Made by a program: the position numbers and the translations under genes. From Amoeboaphelidium protococcarum (lineage: Eukaryota > Aphelidiomycota > Aphelidea), in the NCBI GenBank assembly GCA_023515745.1, contig JALECJ010000005.1, forward strand, positions 868,001-932,000: a DNA stretch of 64,000 nt. Direction: 5' to 3'. Under the pieces are notes generated by a model, which did not search any database, was not told the origin of the DNA, and saw nothing but the letters and a program-made list of their open reading frames with translations. Shown in pieces: positions 1 to 9,824 of this stretch. Each line of letters starts with the position of its first letter. The stretch's first letter is position 1.

Positions 1-1172
1 AAGCTATTAATCCTCTCTATACTAAGTGTTGCTCTATTTGGTTATGCTCGGTCTCTGAATATTAACTCACGGCAAGACATTGATCTCGAATTTGACAAAG
101 TGTCGTTGGAACCAATCAAGAATATTCTTGCTGAACCTGAAGTAATTTAAACTTTCGTTCATCTATTTGTCCAATATATAACACGTCATTATTAAGTTTA
201 GGTGTCTGCATAGACGGAAGTTATCAAGGCTCGCGAGACACAGCTGCAAGGGGGTCCATTGAATAATGATGGTCCTGTGAAAGAGATTAACAAGTACAAG
301 TCGTTCACGGCCGCGTTTATGGTCATAACAATGTCTGAAATTGGAGATAAAACTTTTATTATTGCGGCGATCCTGGCCATGAGGAATCCTAGAATGATTG
401 TGTTTCTTGGTGCTTCATCTGCACTCGTTCTAATGACTGTATTGAGTGCCGCGCTGGGTTACGCGGTGCCAAATTTAATTCCAAGATCAGTTACTTAATG
501 GTTGGCGGGAATATTGTTTCTTGTTTTTGGCTTGAAAATGCTCAAGGTATCGTCACTTTGATTATGGACGTGTATGCTGACTATTATCGCACGAGAATAA
601 TGTAGGAGGGATATGAGATGACGGGAGATGAAACTAGCAAGGAGATGTCTGAAGTTGAGGAAGAGTTGCAGGAGATGCAACGAGCTGGCAAGAAGATCGA
701 CGATCAGACGGTGGAGGAAGGAAACGTATACGATGACGATGATGGCGTACTGGACCATTCGATGAAAAGCAAGGACGTGAGTATGTTGATTTCACTCTAG
801 AACTTGGCTTCTCTTCTACTCACCCCCGTCTTTGTGCAGACATTTGTGATGACTTTCCTCGCCGAATGGGGTGACAGATCATAAATCGCAACGATCGCGC
901 TGGCCGCGTCTGAAGATTTCGTGTTTGTTTCACTCGGCGCGTCCATTGCACATTGTCTCTGCACCGGCGCGGCTGTTCTCGGCGGAAGATTACTCGCGTC
1001 AAAGATATCCATACGGACAGGTAAGTTGTTTTTCGATGATGATCTTTAGATTTAATCGTGTCAAGTGTTATTGATTTGCCTTGTAGTTACGATTGTCGGG
1101 GCTTTGGGATTTATAGCTTTTGCATTTATCACCTTTTATTATGCCAGAGAAGATTAAGCTTTGAAGTCGTGA
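1..1172 (+). CDS. GDT1/TMEM165-like Golgi cation transporter, 5' end cut
   Basis: UPF0016 (GDT1/TMEM165) family membrane protein; known members are Golgi Mn/Ca-proton exchangers. I read five exons: 1-141, 202-546, 606-776, 840-1020 and 1087-1172, separated by GT-AG introns of 59-66 nt. The window opens inside a hydrophobic signal-like segment, so at least the start codon is missing. The two family signatures are present, SEIGDKTF in exon 2 and AEWGDRSQ in exon 4, each in a hydrophobic repeat, joined by an acidic Glu/Asp-rich loop (exon 3). In-frame TAG at about 211, TAA at 496, TAA at 880 and TAA near 1155 are read as Gln; the stop is TGA at 1170. Family assignment is firm; the substrate is inferred from the family. 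Confidence 0.9.
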
Positions 1173-1351
1173 TATTACACAATACGTAATGTTATTCTGT
1201 ATTGGGAATATTTTTGTTAGTTTATCATACTATACTTCTTTGTCATAAAGCGAGTTGAGTATTGCGTAATTTTCCCATTTAATTTCACCAGATCAAGTTT
1301 CTTTTTATTGCAAGTTACTATATCGCGTTATATATTTATTATATATAAATC

Positions 1352-2082
1352 ATGACTGGATAAATTCCGTTCAATTAAAGGAAGGTTGAAATTCTAAAAT
1401 CTATAGACGAAAATGATAAATCTGTGAAGTAGTCAATAGATACTCACGCGTTACCCATTGTAAACTTGCTCAATGATATGGACTAATATGTCACAACCTC
1501 AAGGTTAGCTTTTGTTATTAAATGAACTGATGATATTAATGCAAACCGTAATCTAGTTGTTAATGTAGTTGTTCAGGAAGAATATCTATTGTGGCGCAAC
1601 CATCAGATTCTAATACCTCAGATAATAATAAAATGAAGAAGAAGGCTTCTGAATGGATTTACGCGTCGCATGATCTGGTTGATGATACTAGTAGTGTTAT
1701 AGAGCTTATTAAGCTTCCCAGTGGAAGTGAACAAGATTTTGAGTCTATCGTCTATTTCAAGATGGAGCCTTTTGTTCTCCATGTGGAAGCTGACAGTGTT
1801 TAAAATGGTGAAGCATTGCTTAAAACTGCACTTCAAGCCGGGTATCGTAATTCCGGTTTGACATTGTCCAAATCAAGAGTCATGGTGGGGATTAGACACA
1901 CAATGAAACTGGATGTGCCTATTGGAGTTATTACAACTGATGGAACGCGTCGATTGATGGTGAGTGACTAGTATCTTGAGTGGTTACTATAAATAGCGAA
2001 TCAGAAGATGCAATCCAATTTTGCTAGGATGCAAATACTTTATGATGCTATTGCCGGTCAGCTCAAGGTGTTTAGTAGCTGA
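1352..2082 (+). CDS. TYW3: tRNA wybutosine-synthesizing protein TYW3
   Basis: TYW3 is the SAM-dependent methyltransferase acting at the 4-demethylwyosine step of wybutosine synthesis at position 37 of tRNA-Phe. ATG 1352 opens MTGQIPFNQRK. One intron, 1504-1568 (gt...ag), splits the family signature: exon 1 ends at TTS and exon 2 starts so that splicing gives TTSSCSGRI exactly. Further family blocks are the FKMEPFVLHVEA strand, GYRNSGLT, the LDVPIG loop and the C-terminal NQKMQSNFARM helix. About 220 residues, normal length for the family. Several in-frame TAA/TAG codons (for example TAG 1433, TAA 1801) are needed for a full-length protein; stop TGA at 2080. Confidence 0.92.
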
Positions 2083-2399
2083 GTTAAATGTATTTTGATC
2101 TTTTATATTACTGCTGTCATTCATATTCATTCATTCAATCGCTTCTAGTTTAATCATCATTTGCAACGTCTTAGCTTTTTCACGCAAGTAGATTCATTTG
2201 TTTGACTTTAATCGAATCAGGTCTTTGCGTAAACAGTCGTCATACTTTGGGAGTCAACTTTTAGTTGGTGTCGTCCACTAAAACAGTCTAATGATCCTTT
2301 AAGCCAAATACACTAGGGGTGGATTTTCTTTTTGGAGGACTGGTATCCATATTCACAAATTTTTTTTATAAGAATGACTGTCATTGATACACCCGCAAC

Positions 2400-3415
2400 T
2401 TGTTTAGAGTTCGGTGTCAACAGCTTAATTATTGCAACAGCTCAGGCATTAAATGCTTAAGCCGTACAGAATCTGATAGACACGCAATGAGAGGGTGGGC
2501 CATAGCATTAAACCATTCCTCTGTGTTAAAAGATTGTAACAGTAATCGACAGTTTTTCGAACAATCATAACCGCACTATTGGTTGACTGCACTGTCCTTT
2601 GTCCATAATCGTCTTGTTCTTAGACTAATCCTTATAAACCGATTCAACAATATCTACGATCTAATCAGCTTCAACAGCGCGTTTTACAAATTCAATGACA
2701 GTCTTCACATGAGCACAAAGATTTATAGAAGACTCCTACCATTAACCAGGATAGCGTTTAATCTTAAATGCGTACTATTTCTCAAAATTTTGATTAGTGA
2801 TTAATCTAGGAGTAAATCTATCACAGGGACTTCGCGGACCGCACCCTTCAAACAGGAAATTCGCTAACCAAGCTGGAGCTACTGTACATATCAGTCAGAT
2901 GCATAATGTTATACCGTAATTTTGTAATGACACGACATTGATCTACCATTTAACATCTCAATACTTCCTTAAGCCTTAGTGTTATCCTGCATAGATTTAA
3001 AGATACATTCTCTTTCAATGCACCAAAAAACCCACACGCATAAGGACTAATACCTTTCATATCAACACAATTCGCTCGATTTGGTCAGACTTTTAATCTT
3101 TTAACATTCTTTGAAGTAAATCTCTTCTTCTCAAGATACTTCATGTCGTATAAGGCCTAAACAGCAGATGAAGCGATGTTGATGACACCATGGGTGCTTT
3201 GAGGTTAGACGATTGATAAACTTGGAGCTCAGTGACCAGTTTGCTGTTTGTATGGCTAAACAAGTCGCTGCTGATGCTTCACGCAACTTGGTCTGTGTCC
3301 GTACTTACTTTCATGATCACTTTGTAATAAACGCCATCAATAGTGTAATTGTCCATCTTCCACACATTCGGATATGGTTACCAGTTGATAATCAACAGTA
3401 AAGTCTACGGTCTTA
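2400..3415 (-). pseudogene. Degenerate unknown coding remnant
   Basis: On the minus strand several open stretches follow each other in changing frames: around 3180-3100 (contains ALYDMKYLEKKRF), 3060-2900 (GISPYACGFFGALKENV), 2890-2563 (about 110 codons, contains CAHVKTVIEFVKRAV, ends TGA) and 2560-2420 (contains EEWFNAMAHPLIACLSD). They look protein-like, use TAA/TAG as Gln and are broken by frame changes and TGA codons. I do not recognise the family. The pattern suits a decayed gene, possibly from a transposon, but I see no transposase motif or terminal repeats. Confidence 0.4.
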
Positions 3416-4130
3416 GTATTTGAAGGGCTACACAATATAACGCAATGCGCTTTATACACTCATCAATGCTATACTTTACGTATACTATAAAACAATATAA
3501 TTCATTAGACTCACGCATTAAATTCATGAACATTTGCCAGCCTCTGTAACGAACAGATTACAGTACTTTAGAGGATGGCAGGATGAAGACAGAAAGAAAG
3601 TTGGATGCCGGCCAATGATCGTCAAAATCAAGTAAGCTTCGCTGTATAAGAAGATCCTCTTCCAGGCCACTTGTAACAACTAGATAATACACCTTTGCTC
3701 AATTAAAACAGAAAAAAGCATGTATTATAAATTATCATTTAATGTTGCCTCACAATGGCATCTTATGAGTCTATCTATCATCAGGATGATAAAATAGCTT
3801 ATGGTAACGCGATAGACCTTTGCCTAATTGCAAGTCGTGTATCATGGTGACATAAACTAATAAGAAGTTGGCGATTGCAGGAGACGTTATATATTCAAGA
3901 ATTGTAATGTATATTTTATCACGCTATATATTTGTGGGCGTAGTTATTGTGATTTTCCAAAGATTAAAAAGTGCGCTCCTTTGGTGATTGATAAAAATCG
4001 AATTTCAGCGATAGATCAATACGAATATCATTGGTAGCTACCGGTTTGATAAATCGAATCATGAACTATCACCTAAATATCCTCCTAATGCAACTCCTTC
4101 TCCTCCATTAATAACATTTGAGTATTGAAA
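3416..4130. other. Intergenic, no convincing gene
   Basis: About 700 bp of AT-rich sequence with only short ORFs, for example a 31-codon ORF from ATG near 3752. No RNA gene or repeat was recognised. It should contain the 5' flank of the CCCH protein gene starting at 4131. Confidence 0.5.
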
Positions 4131-5084
4131 ATGATGAGAGCTACTTTGATAGATATTCCTGAAGAGGTGAGTGATGAGATTACGATTGTTTCAGTTGTAA
4201 CAAACGGTGATTGCCTCAATCACACGCCACTTGATCATAGCGTAATATCTCCTTTCAATGATGATCCCTCTGCCAACGCGTAAGAATTGCAGTAAAGTCC
4301 TCTGACAGACTCTCGCCATCAGTTTGCGCGTCGTTAGCTGGCTGAGAGTCATCAAGTTCAGAGTGAACTTCAGGACCATCCTCAGTATTTCCTACCTAAA
4401 GGGATTCTTGAGTCAGATCCTGAAGATGATGAACTATGGCTCAGAAAATTGTCCAAATATCAAGAGGAGCAGCTGTTCAGAGTCTTTCATCGTCAGGCGT
4501 CTTTGGAAGATGGTGAGATTCCTGCAGATGATAATCACGCGTCCGTCAATGGCTCTGTTTATACCATCTCCTCTACGGGGGCATTCGAAGACAGCCGTCC
4601 GTGGCCAACTTCATTGAAGGGTGGCAAATCAAGATCTTTCTCTCTTGGACACGAGAAGAAGCCTTACATTTCTGATGAAGCGTACAAAGATGAGAAGAAG
4701 GTGATGCTGTACAAGACTGAAATGTGTCGCGCCTTTGAAGAAACTGGCAGGTGTAAATTTGGCACCAGGTGCTTGTTCGCCCATGATCGCGCAGAGTTGA
4801 GACTGGTGAAAAGACATCCACGCTACAAGACTGAGGTGTGCAGATCCTTTTACGAGGAGGGAATATGCAAATATGGCAGAAGATGTTGCTTTCTACATTT
4901 TGAGAAAGGATCCCAGTAGGAGCAGGAGTACTGTCAACGTTCAGGCCAGTTGCAATTCGGAAACTTTGAAACATATCGCAACCAGTAGCGCGGGCCTATG
5001 CCTAACGACACGGTACCTACTGGCTAAGATTATCCTGAGGCAAGAAATCACTCCAGACTGTCCCAATGGATTAAAGATTTCTGA
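4131..5084 (+). CDS. TIS11/tristetraprolin-type CCCH zinc-finger protein
   Basis: Single exon, 317 residues. Two tandem C-x8-C-x5-C-x3-H fingers lie at about residues 195-265, each preceded by the family lead-in: YKTEMCRAFEETGRCKFG in the first and YKTEVCRSFYEEG in the second, with RHPRYKTE as the linker. This arrangement is diagnostic of the TTP/ZFP36/Cth2 group, which binds AU-rich elements in mRNA 3' UTRs and promotes decay. The first 190 residues are low in complexity and Gln/Ser-rich, with many in-frame TAA/TAG. The start is the first ATG of an ATG-ATG pair after a TGA-containing leader. Stop TGA 5082. RNA targets are unknown. Confidence 0.9.
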
Positions 5085-5209
5085 ATGATTATAATGAAAG
5101 GACTTCAAGTGAAAACAATGAATGAATGAATATATGCGACGAAATTTTTGGTGTTCATATAGTTGAAGCATCTCCAGCGCGCGCTCTCTCTCTCTTCTGT
5201 CTTTTAAAC

Positions 5210-5945
5210 TCACCTTAAAAAACTCGCATTCATCGTATAACTAATTGAATTATACACTGCTGAATATAAATAGAATTCTAAAAATGACTTTGCCATAGCC
5301 TCAGAACGTGTAATAGATGAAGTAGCAGTAATAGCGACATTATTTTGTGCAGGAATAAGGTGGTGATGAATTGGATCACATAACGTTGAGAGATATTGCG
5401 GCAATTCGGTACAAGCGGAATCATGTTTATATGGATGAGATCCTCTCTCTTCTGTCTGTCTCTGACTTGAATGACGGAAATAGTAAAGGATAGAATTCTG
5501 TGCCTCACAAAGCGACACAGAGTAAGCAATAGAAATTGTAACAAATACAGGCTTAAAAGGATTTATTGCATCATTTACAACTAGAATAGGAGTAGTTGAA
5601 GTAGTAGCATTCTGAGAAGGTGTCTAAATGGCAGCAGTAATCTCAATGGGATAGATAAATGTTTGAAAAGCTAGATCAGGCGGACAATCTGTAGCAAGTG
5701 TAAAATTTGGGAGGTGAATTTGCCGCTCATCATTAATACAAAGTCGTTCCTAGCGCCCCCATCATCAAAAGGTAAATCAAGGTTGATGTCACCGAGTAGG
5801 CTGAAGTACCTGAACCTACCGATGTTCTTGATGATTTACTCAATATATGATTATTGTATTTAAGGTATTTCTATTGTCGTTGTCTCTTTCCCTTTGACAG
5901 TTTTTATTATTACAAAATCACTAATAAATAGAACTACAGTATAAA
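5210..5945 (-). CDS. Hypothetical protein, gene structure uncertain
   Basis: Minus-strand coding-like sequence in two frames. The 3' part (about 5735-5210, about 170 codons) contains LPNFTLATDCPPDLAF and CTELPQYLSTLCDPIHH and ends TGA at 5210. The 5' part (about 5945-5740) is in another frame and contains IEIPQIQQSYIEQIIKNI and LGDINLDLPFDDGG. An intron or a frameshift must lie near 5740; a gtattaatg...ctacag stretch is one candidate but does not restore frame by itself. No start ATG is clear and the 5' end approaches the divergent EGF gene. I do not recognise the family. Confidence 0.4.
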
Positions 5946-5961
5946 AAAGATTTGCAACATT

Positions 5962-6634
5962 ATGAGATTCGTGATATTCGCAATTGTAGCTCTGAGTGGC
6001 CTTTATGCTAGCGCAGAGTAGTGCGCAAATGGTAAATGGGGCGTAGATTGCGATAAGGACTGCCCAACAGAATGTAAACAAACACATTTACAGATCGCCC
6101 ACATGTGATAAAATTGAAAGATTTTGCATAAACGGATGCCAGAGTAATATGTATGGCGATTTCTGCAACAGGAAATGCCCCGATAAATGTCAAATTATTA
6201 ACTTGGGAGACACTTCATGCAATTAAAGCACTGGGAATTGTGATAAATGCATGGATGGCTATTTTGGTGATCGCTGCGAAGAGACTTGTCCCTCGAATTG
6301 TCTTGGAAGGTGTGATAAGCTCACTGGAAAATGCGATGAGTGCAAAATGGGGTTCTTTAGCTAGGACTGCTCTAAAAATTGCCCTGCGAATTGTTTATAT
6401 GGTAAATGCGATTTCAAATTGGGTAATTGCATGAGTGGTTGTGCAGGCCCATATTTTGGTCAGTTTTGCGATCAGAGCGCTTGTCCCCATTAAGCTTAAT
6501 ATGACGCCGCTATTGCTTTTTCAATCGTTTTTGGGATTTTGTTTGCATTATCAAGTGCTGGCTGGGCCGCTCATGTCTACCGCACAAAGAAGCAGGGTGG
6601 GTATCATCAAATCAAGACTAATGAAATCAACTGA
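5962..6634 (+). CDS. EGF-repeat single-pass membrane protein, one frameshift
   Basis: Begins with a clear signal peptide (MRFVIFAIVALSGLYASAE), then Cys-rich EGF-like repeats of the laminin/MEGF type: units resembling GxFCNRKCPDKCQ, CMDGYFGDRCEETCPSNC, CKMGFFSQDCSKNCPANC and GPYFGQFCDQ. A transmembrane helix (AIAFSIVFGILFALSSAGWA) and a short basic tail ending at TGA 6632 follow. The Cys-rich frame changes by one base near 6085-6100 (an extra T or a sequencing error); a 20-nt gt...ag stretch there does not restore the frame. Probably a type I surface receptor or adhesion protein. The ligand is unknown. Confidence 0.75.
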
Positions 6635-6945
6635 TTTTCGAAATTATGATTACTAATATAATACTTTGACTCGCGATATGCTTTTGAAATCTTAACTTAA
6701 TTATTGGGGAACAATCGTAACGACAGTCAAAGTCATCCCTAGACGTTTAGCAATGACAGATGATAATCCAACGTCTCATATTCATTTCACTCTTTTGACA
6801 TGTTCTTAAACAATAACTATGTCTTGAATGGATCAAATATGAATCGCTACTATTCGACAAACATGTGCGAAAAGAATACGATTAAAAGGTCTTAATTAAT
6901 AAAAGTTTTTAACGCGTTGTTTAAACTCAGACAGACTTTCATTTC
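6635..6945. other. Intergenic, no gene seen
   Basis: About 310 bp between the convergent EGF-repeat gene and the amidase 3' fragment. AT-rich, only trivial ORFs, no repeat or RNA gene recognised. Confidence 0.5.
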
Positions 6946-7170
6946 TCAAATGACACGGTGCTTGACCAAAGCCTTCTCAACAACCTTCATTGCCGCAAGC
7001 GTTTTCTCATCTTGACGGTATCCGCCAATAATCTAGACACCAACAGGAAGCCCATGCATCTTGTCAGCGTCATAATGCTTGTAAGCAAACTTCTCCAACA
7101 GATCCATTTTCTGGTCCTTACTTACCATAGACACGTTCTGAAATTAATCAAGATTGCGATCAACTTTAGT
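6946..7170 (-). pseudogene. 3' fragment of split FAAH-like amidase gene
   Basis: Reading down from 7170 gives 74 codons in one frame: TKVDRNLDQFQ..., then GLPVGVQIIGGYRQDEKTL, then TGA at 6946. The GLPVGVQ motif and following helix are the C-terminal hallmark of amidase-signature enzymes. The N-terminal 474 codons of what is evidently the same gene lie on the same strand at 13924-15345, and the two pieces abut the two ends of the 7171-13923 element. About ten residues expected between them (the family PAGVVPV-like block) are absent. The gene is therefore disrupted in this assembly. Confidence 0.8.
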
Positions 7171-7233
7171 CCTATTCCTATCCTAAGGTAGCCTAAGCCG
7201 CTTAAAAAAAATTTTGTGGCGCAGAAAAAAAGG
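7171..7233 (+). repeat. Left terminal inverted repeat
   Basis: Starts CCTATTCCTATCCTAAGG, continues TAGCCTAAG, diverges for about 10 bases, then matches again through TTTTGTGGCGCAGAAAAAA. The reverse complement of 13862-13923 matches the first 27 bases without a mismatch. Confidence 0.85.
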
Positions 7234-7653
7234 TTGATTAGTCGTGTAACAATGTAGTATAGCAACCACTTATGATAAGCTGATCACTGATAGTGATAGG
7301 ATTTTGATTATCAATCTTCTCTTTCTCATTGAGCTTAAATACCAAGCTTAACAGCACTACATATTTTACTAAGAAAATCCAACATACATTATAGCGTTTA
7401 ACACAGTGAACGACGTTATCTAATATAGCCAAGATCTGAAGAACCTGCGGTCTAAGAATTCGATTGAATTTAGATGTGACATATCCATTTTTAATAAGGA
7501 TTCTCTTAATGTCTAAATTATAAAAAACCGCCTAGTAGTTATGGCGTTTAAGTCGGAGAATTACTCCTGAATTCAAGTGCGTGTTTCACGATCAATTCTA
7601 ACGCATCAAATTCTTTTTCTTTCATCAATTCACTTGCACAAAAACTGTTCAAG

Positions 7654-8220
7654 ATGGTTTATAAAACTAGCCCATTTTATAAAAAGTATCTTAACATTGT
7701 TAAAAACCTTGATGAATCTGGTTCTCAAGACTTTTATGAACGTCTAGTTGCGAGGTATTACAGTAAAAACAATGTTAAGTCTAGTGAGAGTAAATTCAAG
7801 TCTCGGCTTATGTTATTTTACAGTGCTTTCCATGAATACTCATGTCAAGTGAAACTGGGTCTTGTTTGGGAGAATTAATTTGGAGTATTTGCCAGGGAAT
7901 CGATAAAGTTGGACTAGGTAATCCGTGCACTCAATGGATTCAGGAATTCCGTTGGGAAAGAGGACGCGTCACTAATTTAAAAGAGATATCTCAAAGAAGG
8001 CCATGCTCGCTTGGTTGGTGAAGTTGATGGTTTTGATGGACCGGCATACTTTATGAATCACAGCTGTCGTCCGAACGTAACATGTTGTAATCCAAATGGC
8101 AAAGAATTGAGATTTAAAGCCATTCGGCCAATTGAAGAAGGTAGTTAGCTGTTGATCTCTTATGGAAGTTCGTACTTTAAAGAGAAGAATATGAAATGTC
8201 TCTGTGATGAATGTAAATGA
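7654..8220 (+). CDS. SET-domain protein encoded in the element
   Basis: Intact 188-residue ORF. The SET core comes in order: a GVFARESI segment near residue 75 (like the GVFA/GLFA start of SET), FMNHSCRPNVTC near 135 (the catalytic NHSC motif), EEGSQLLISYG (the ELTxxY-type motif) and a short post-SET CLCDEC (CxCxxC zinc ligand) at the C-terminus. Predicted protein-lysine methyltransferase. The N-terminal 70 residues are basic/Lys-rich and unrecognised. In-frame TAA/TAG at 7876, 7909, 7975 and 8143 are Gln. A small, isolated SET gene inside an inverted-repeat element could act on host chromatin around the element; that role is inference. Confidence 0.8.
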
Positions 8221-8688
8221 GATTGTAGCTTTCCAATGCTGTTTATATCAATTTAAACTTATTTCATTGGTGTAAAGTCATCAATTTTTTCGTTATTGTA
8301 AAATGTCTACCTATGCGCTTATTGGCTCGAAAGCTGAAACGGCTAATGCAATAGACTGTAACAAATCATACTGTACGTAATGATAGTCTTTCGACAACAG
8401 AAACTTACCAGAGTGTGAATTGATAGCTGCGACGTGGAAGACTTCAACTGGAAAAAAAGCATGTAGTATCCCCATTGTTAGTGTATGCAGTGTCTCTATA
8501 GTGAGTGACTACGTAGACTGACAGGAAGAACCATCAAAATAAAAAGGCGTGTAGTGTCCCCTATAGAAAGTAATTACGGCGTAAACAATGACCAATACAA
8601 GCATGTGTGAATAAGACTAGGCGTGTAAGTAAATGTGTAAGCGAAATTAGAAGAGACATGTGTGCCGCTTTTATGGGCTAATATTCAC

Positions 8689-8961
8689 ATGCCGCTTTTA
8701 CGGGCCAAACAAAATCAGATAACAGTCATTGACGACATCCAGCAAGGACATGTGACTATCTCCGGAGAATTAGGATAGAACGGCAAAGACTCTGCTATTC
8801 CAGTCAAAGACAACATATACCAACAGACAGGGATAGAGGAAGGAGACAGCAGAGCAGTTCTACTCCAAGCTACATGGGTGAGGCTACCTACGAATGGCAA
8901 GATCAAGATGCATCAAGATGCAGTCCATTGGTCAAAAGGAGATGTTACAGTGTTCGCATGA
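8689..8961 (+). CDS. Small hypothetical ORF in the element
   Basis: 90 codons from ATG 8689 to TGA 8959 with one in-frame TAG. Contains QNQITVIDDIQQGHVTISGE and is mostly polar. An imperfect direct repeat (tgccgcttttatgggc / tgccgcttttacgggc) lies just upstream at about 8662-8706. No family recognised; it may be non-coding. Confidence 0.25.
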
Positions 8962-9329
8962 AAGTATACACGGAGCAACGTCGTCATGTACTTTACAATC
9001 TAGTACCTATATCATTCAGCAAATGACCTTATCTGCGTAGCAAACAATTATGTCAGCACCAAATGACCATCAAAATCGTAAACTTTAAACTTTACCCAGA
9101 GAGTAAAGCATTGATGACTGTGAGCCTGCCAATCAACAGTTCAGCTATCACACCAAACTACCCATACCGAAGCATGATCCAAGAAAATATGAGTAACGTA
9201 CGGGCAGTTGTCAAATAAAAGCAGCCAATTAGTAACCAAAGTCAGACTATACACATAAGGCAATAACAAATTCAGCCATCAACATATAATATTAGAGCAG
9301 CGCCATACACAACGCGAAACAACCAACTT
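8962..9329. other. Element interior, no gene seen
   Basis: About 370 bp between the small ORF and the minisatellite. No convincing ORF on either strand and no repeat recognised. Confidence 0.4.
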
Positions 9330-9661
9330 GGGAGGCGACGTGAAACGCGAGCAGACAAAGACACAGACAGACACAGACAAAGACACTACTCTACACATTA
9401 TGGACATGCTAAAAAGCCGGTTAGGGCCAATAGCACTCTATATGTCTAGTAGGACAAACGTCCCCTATGACAGAGTATCCTGTGCAAGCGTCATGCAGAC
9501 ACAGACAGACACAGACAAAGACAAAGACAAAGACAGACACAGACAAAGACACAGACAGACACTACTCTACACATTATGGACATGCTAAAAAGCCGGTTAG
9601 GGCCAATAGCACTCTATATGTCTAGTAGGACAAACGTCCCCTATGACAGAGTATCCTGTGC
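9330..9661 (+). repeat. Duplicated minisatellite (CAGACA-rich array plus 100 bp unit)
   Basis: A purine-rich array of agacacagac/agacaaagac units is followed by about 100 bp starting actactctacac; the whole block occurs twice in tandem (9358-9484 and 9499-9661), the 100 bp part being essentially identical. The array differs in copy number between the two copies, as expected for slippage. A shorter relic (agacacagataaagacag) lies inside the recombinase ORF near 10440. Confidence 0.85.
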
Positions 9662-9824
9662 GAGTTAATTGAAAAGAAGAGTGGCCCGACACGACGTGAC
9701 ACGACGCAAAGGAAGCTGAAACGAAGAGTGCTTTGAAGCAAAACTGAGAGAAAAAGTAATTAGACCCAAGTTTGTATAGTATATAATTGTCAGTAATATA
9801 AGGATTCAATTTTATTTCCCTGGC

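Noticed and set aside
6078-6097. 20-nt intron (gtaaac...ttacag) in the EGF gene
   Set aside because: Removing it does not restore the Cys-rich frame; 20 nt is also far below the other introns.
9328-9588. Gln/Thr/Asp-rich ORF over the minisatellite
   Set aside because: Arises from the repeat itself; no independent coding evidence.
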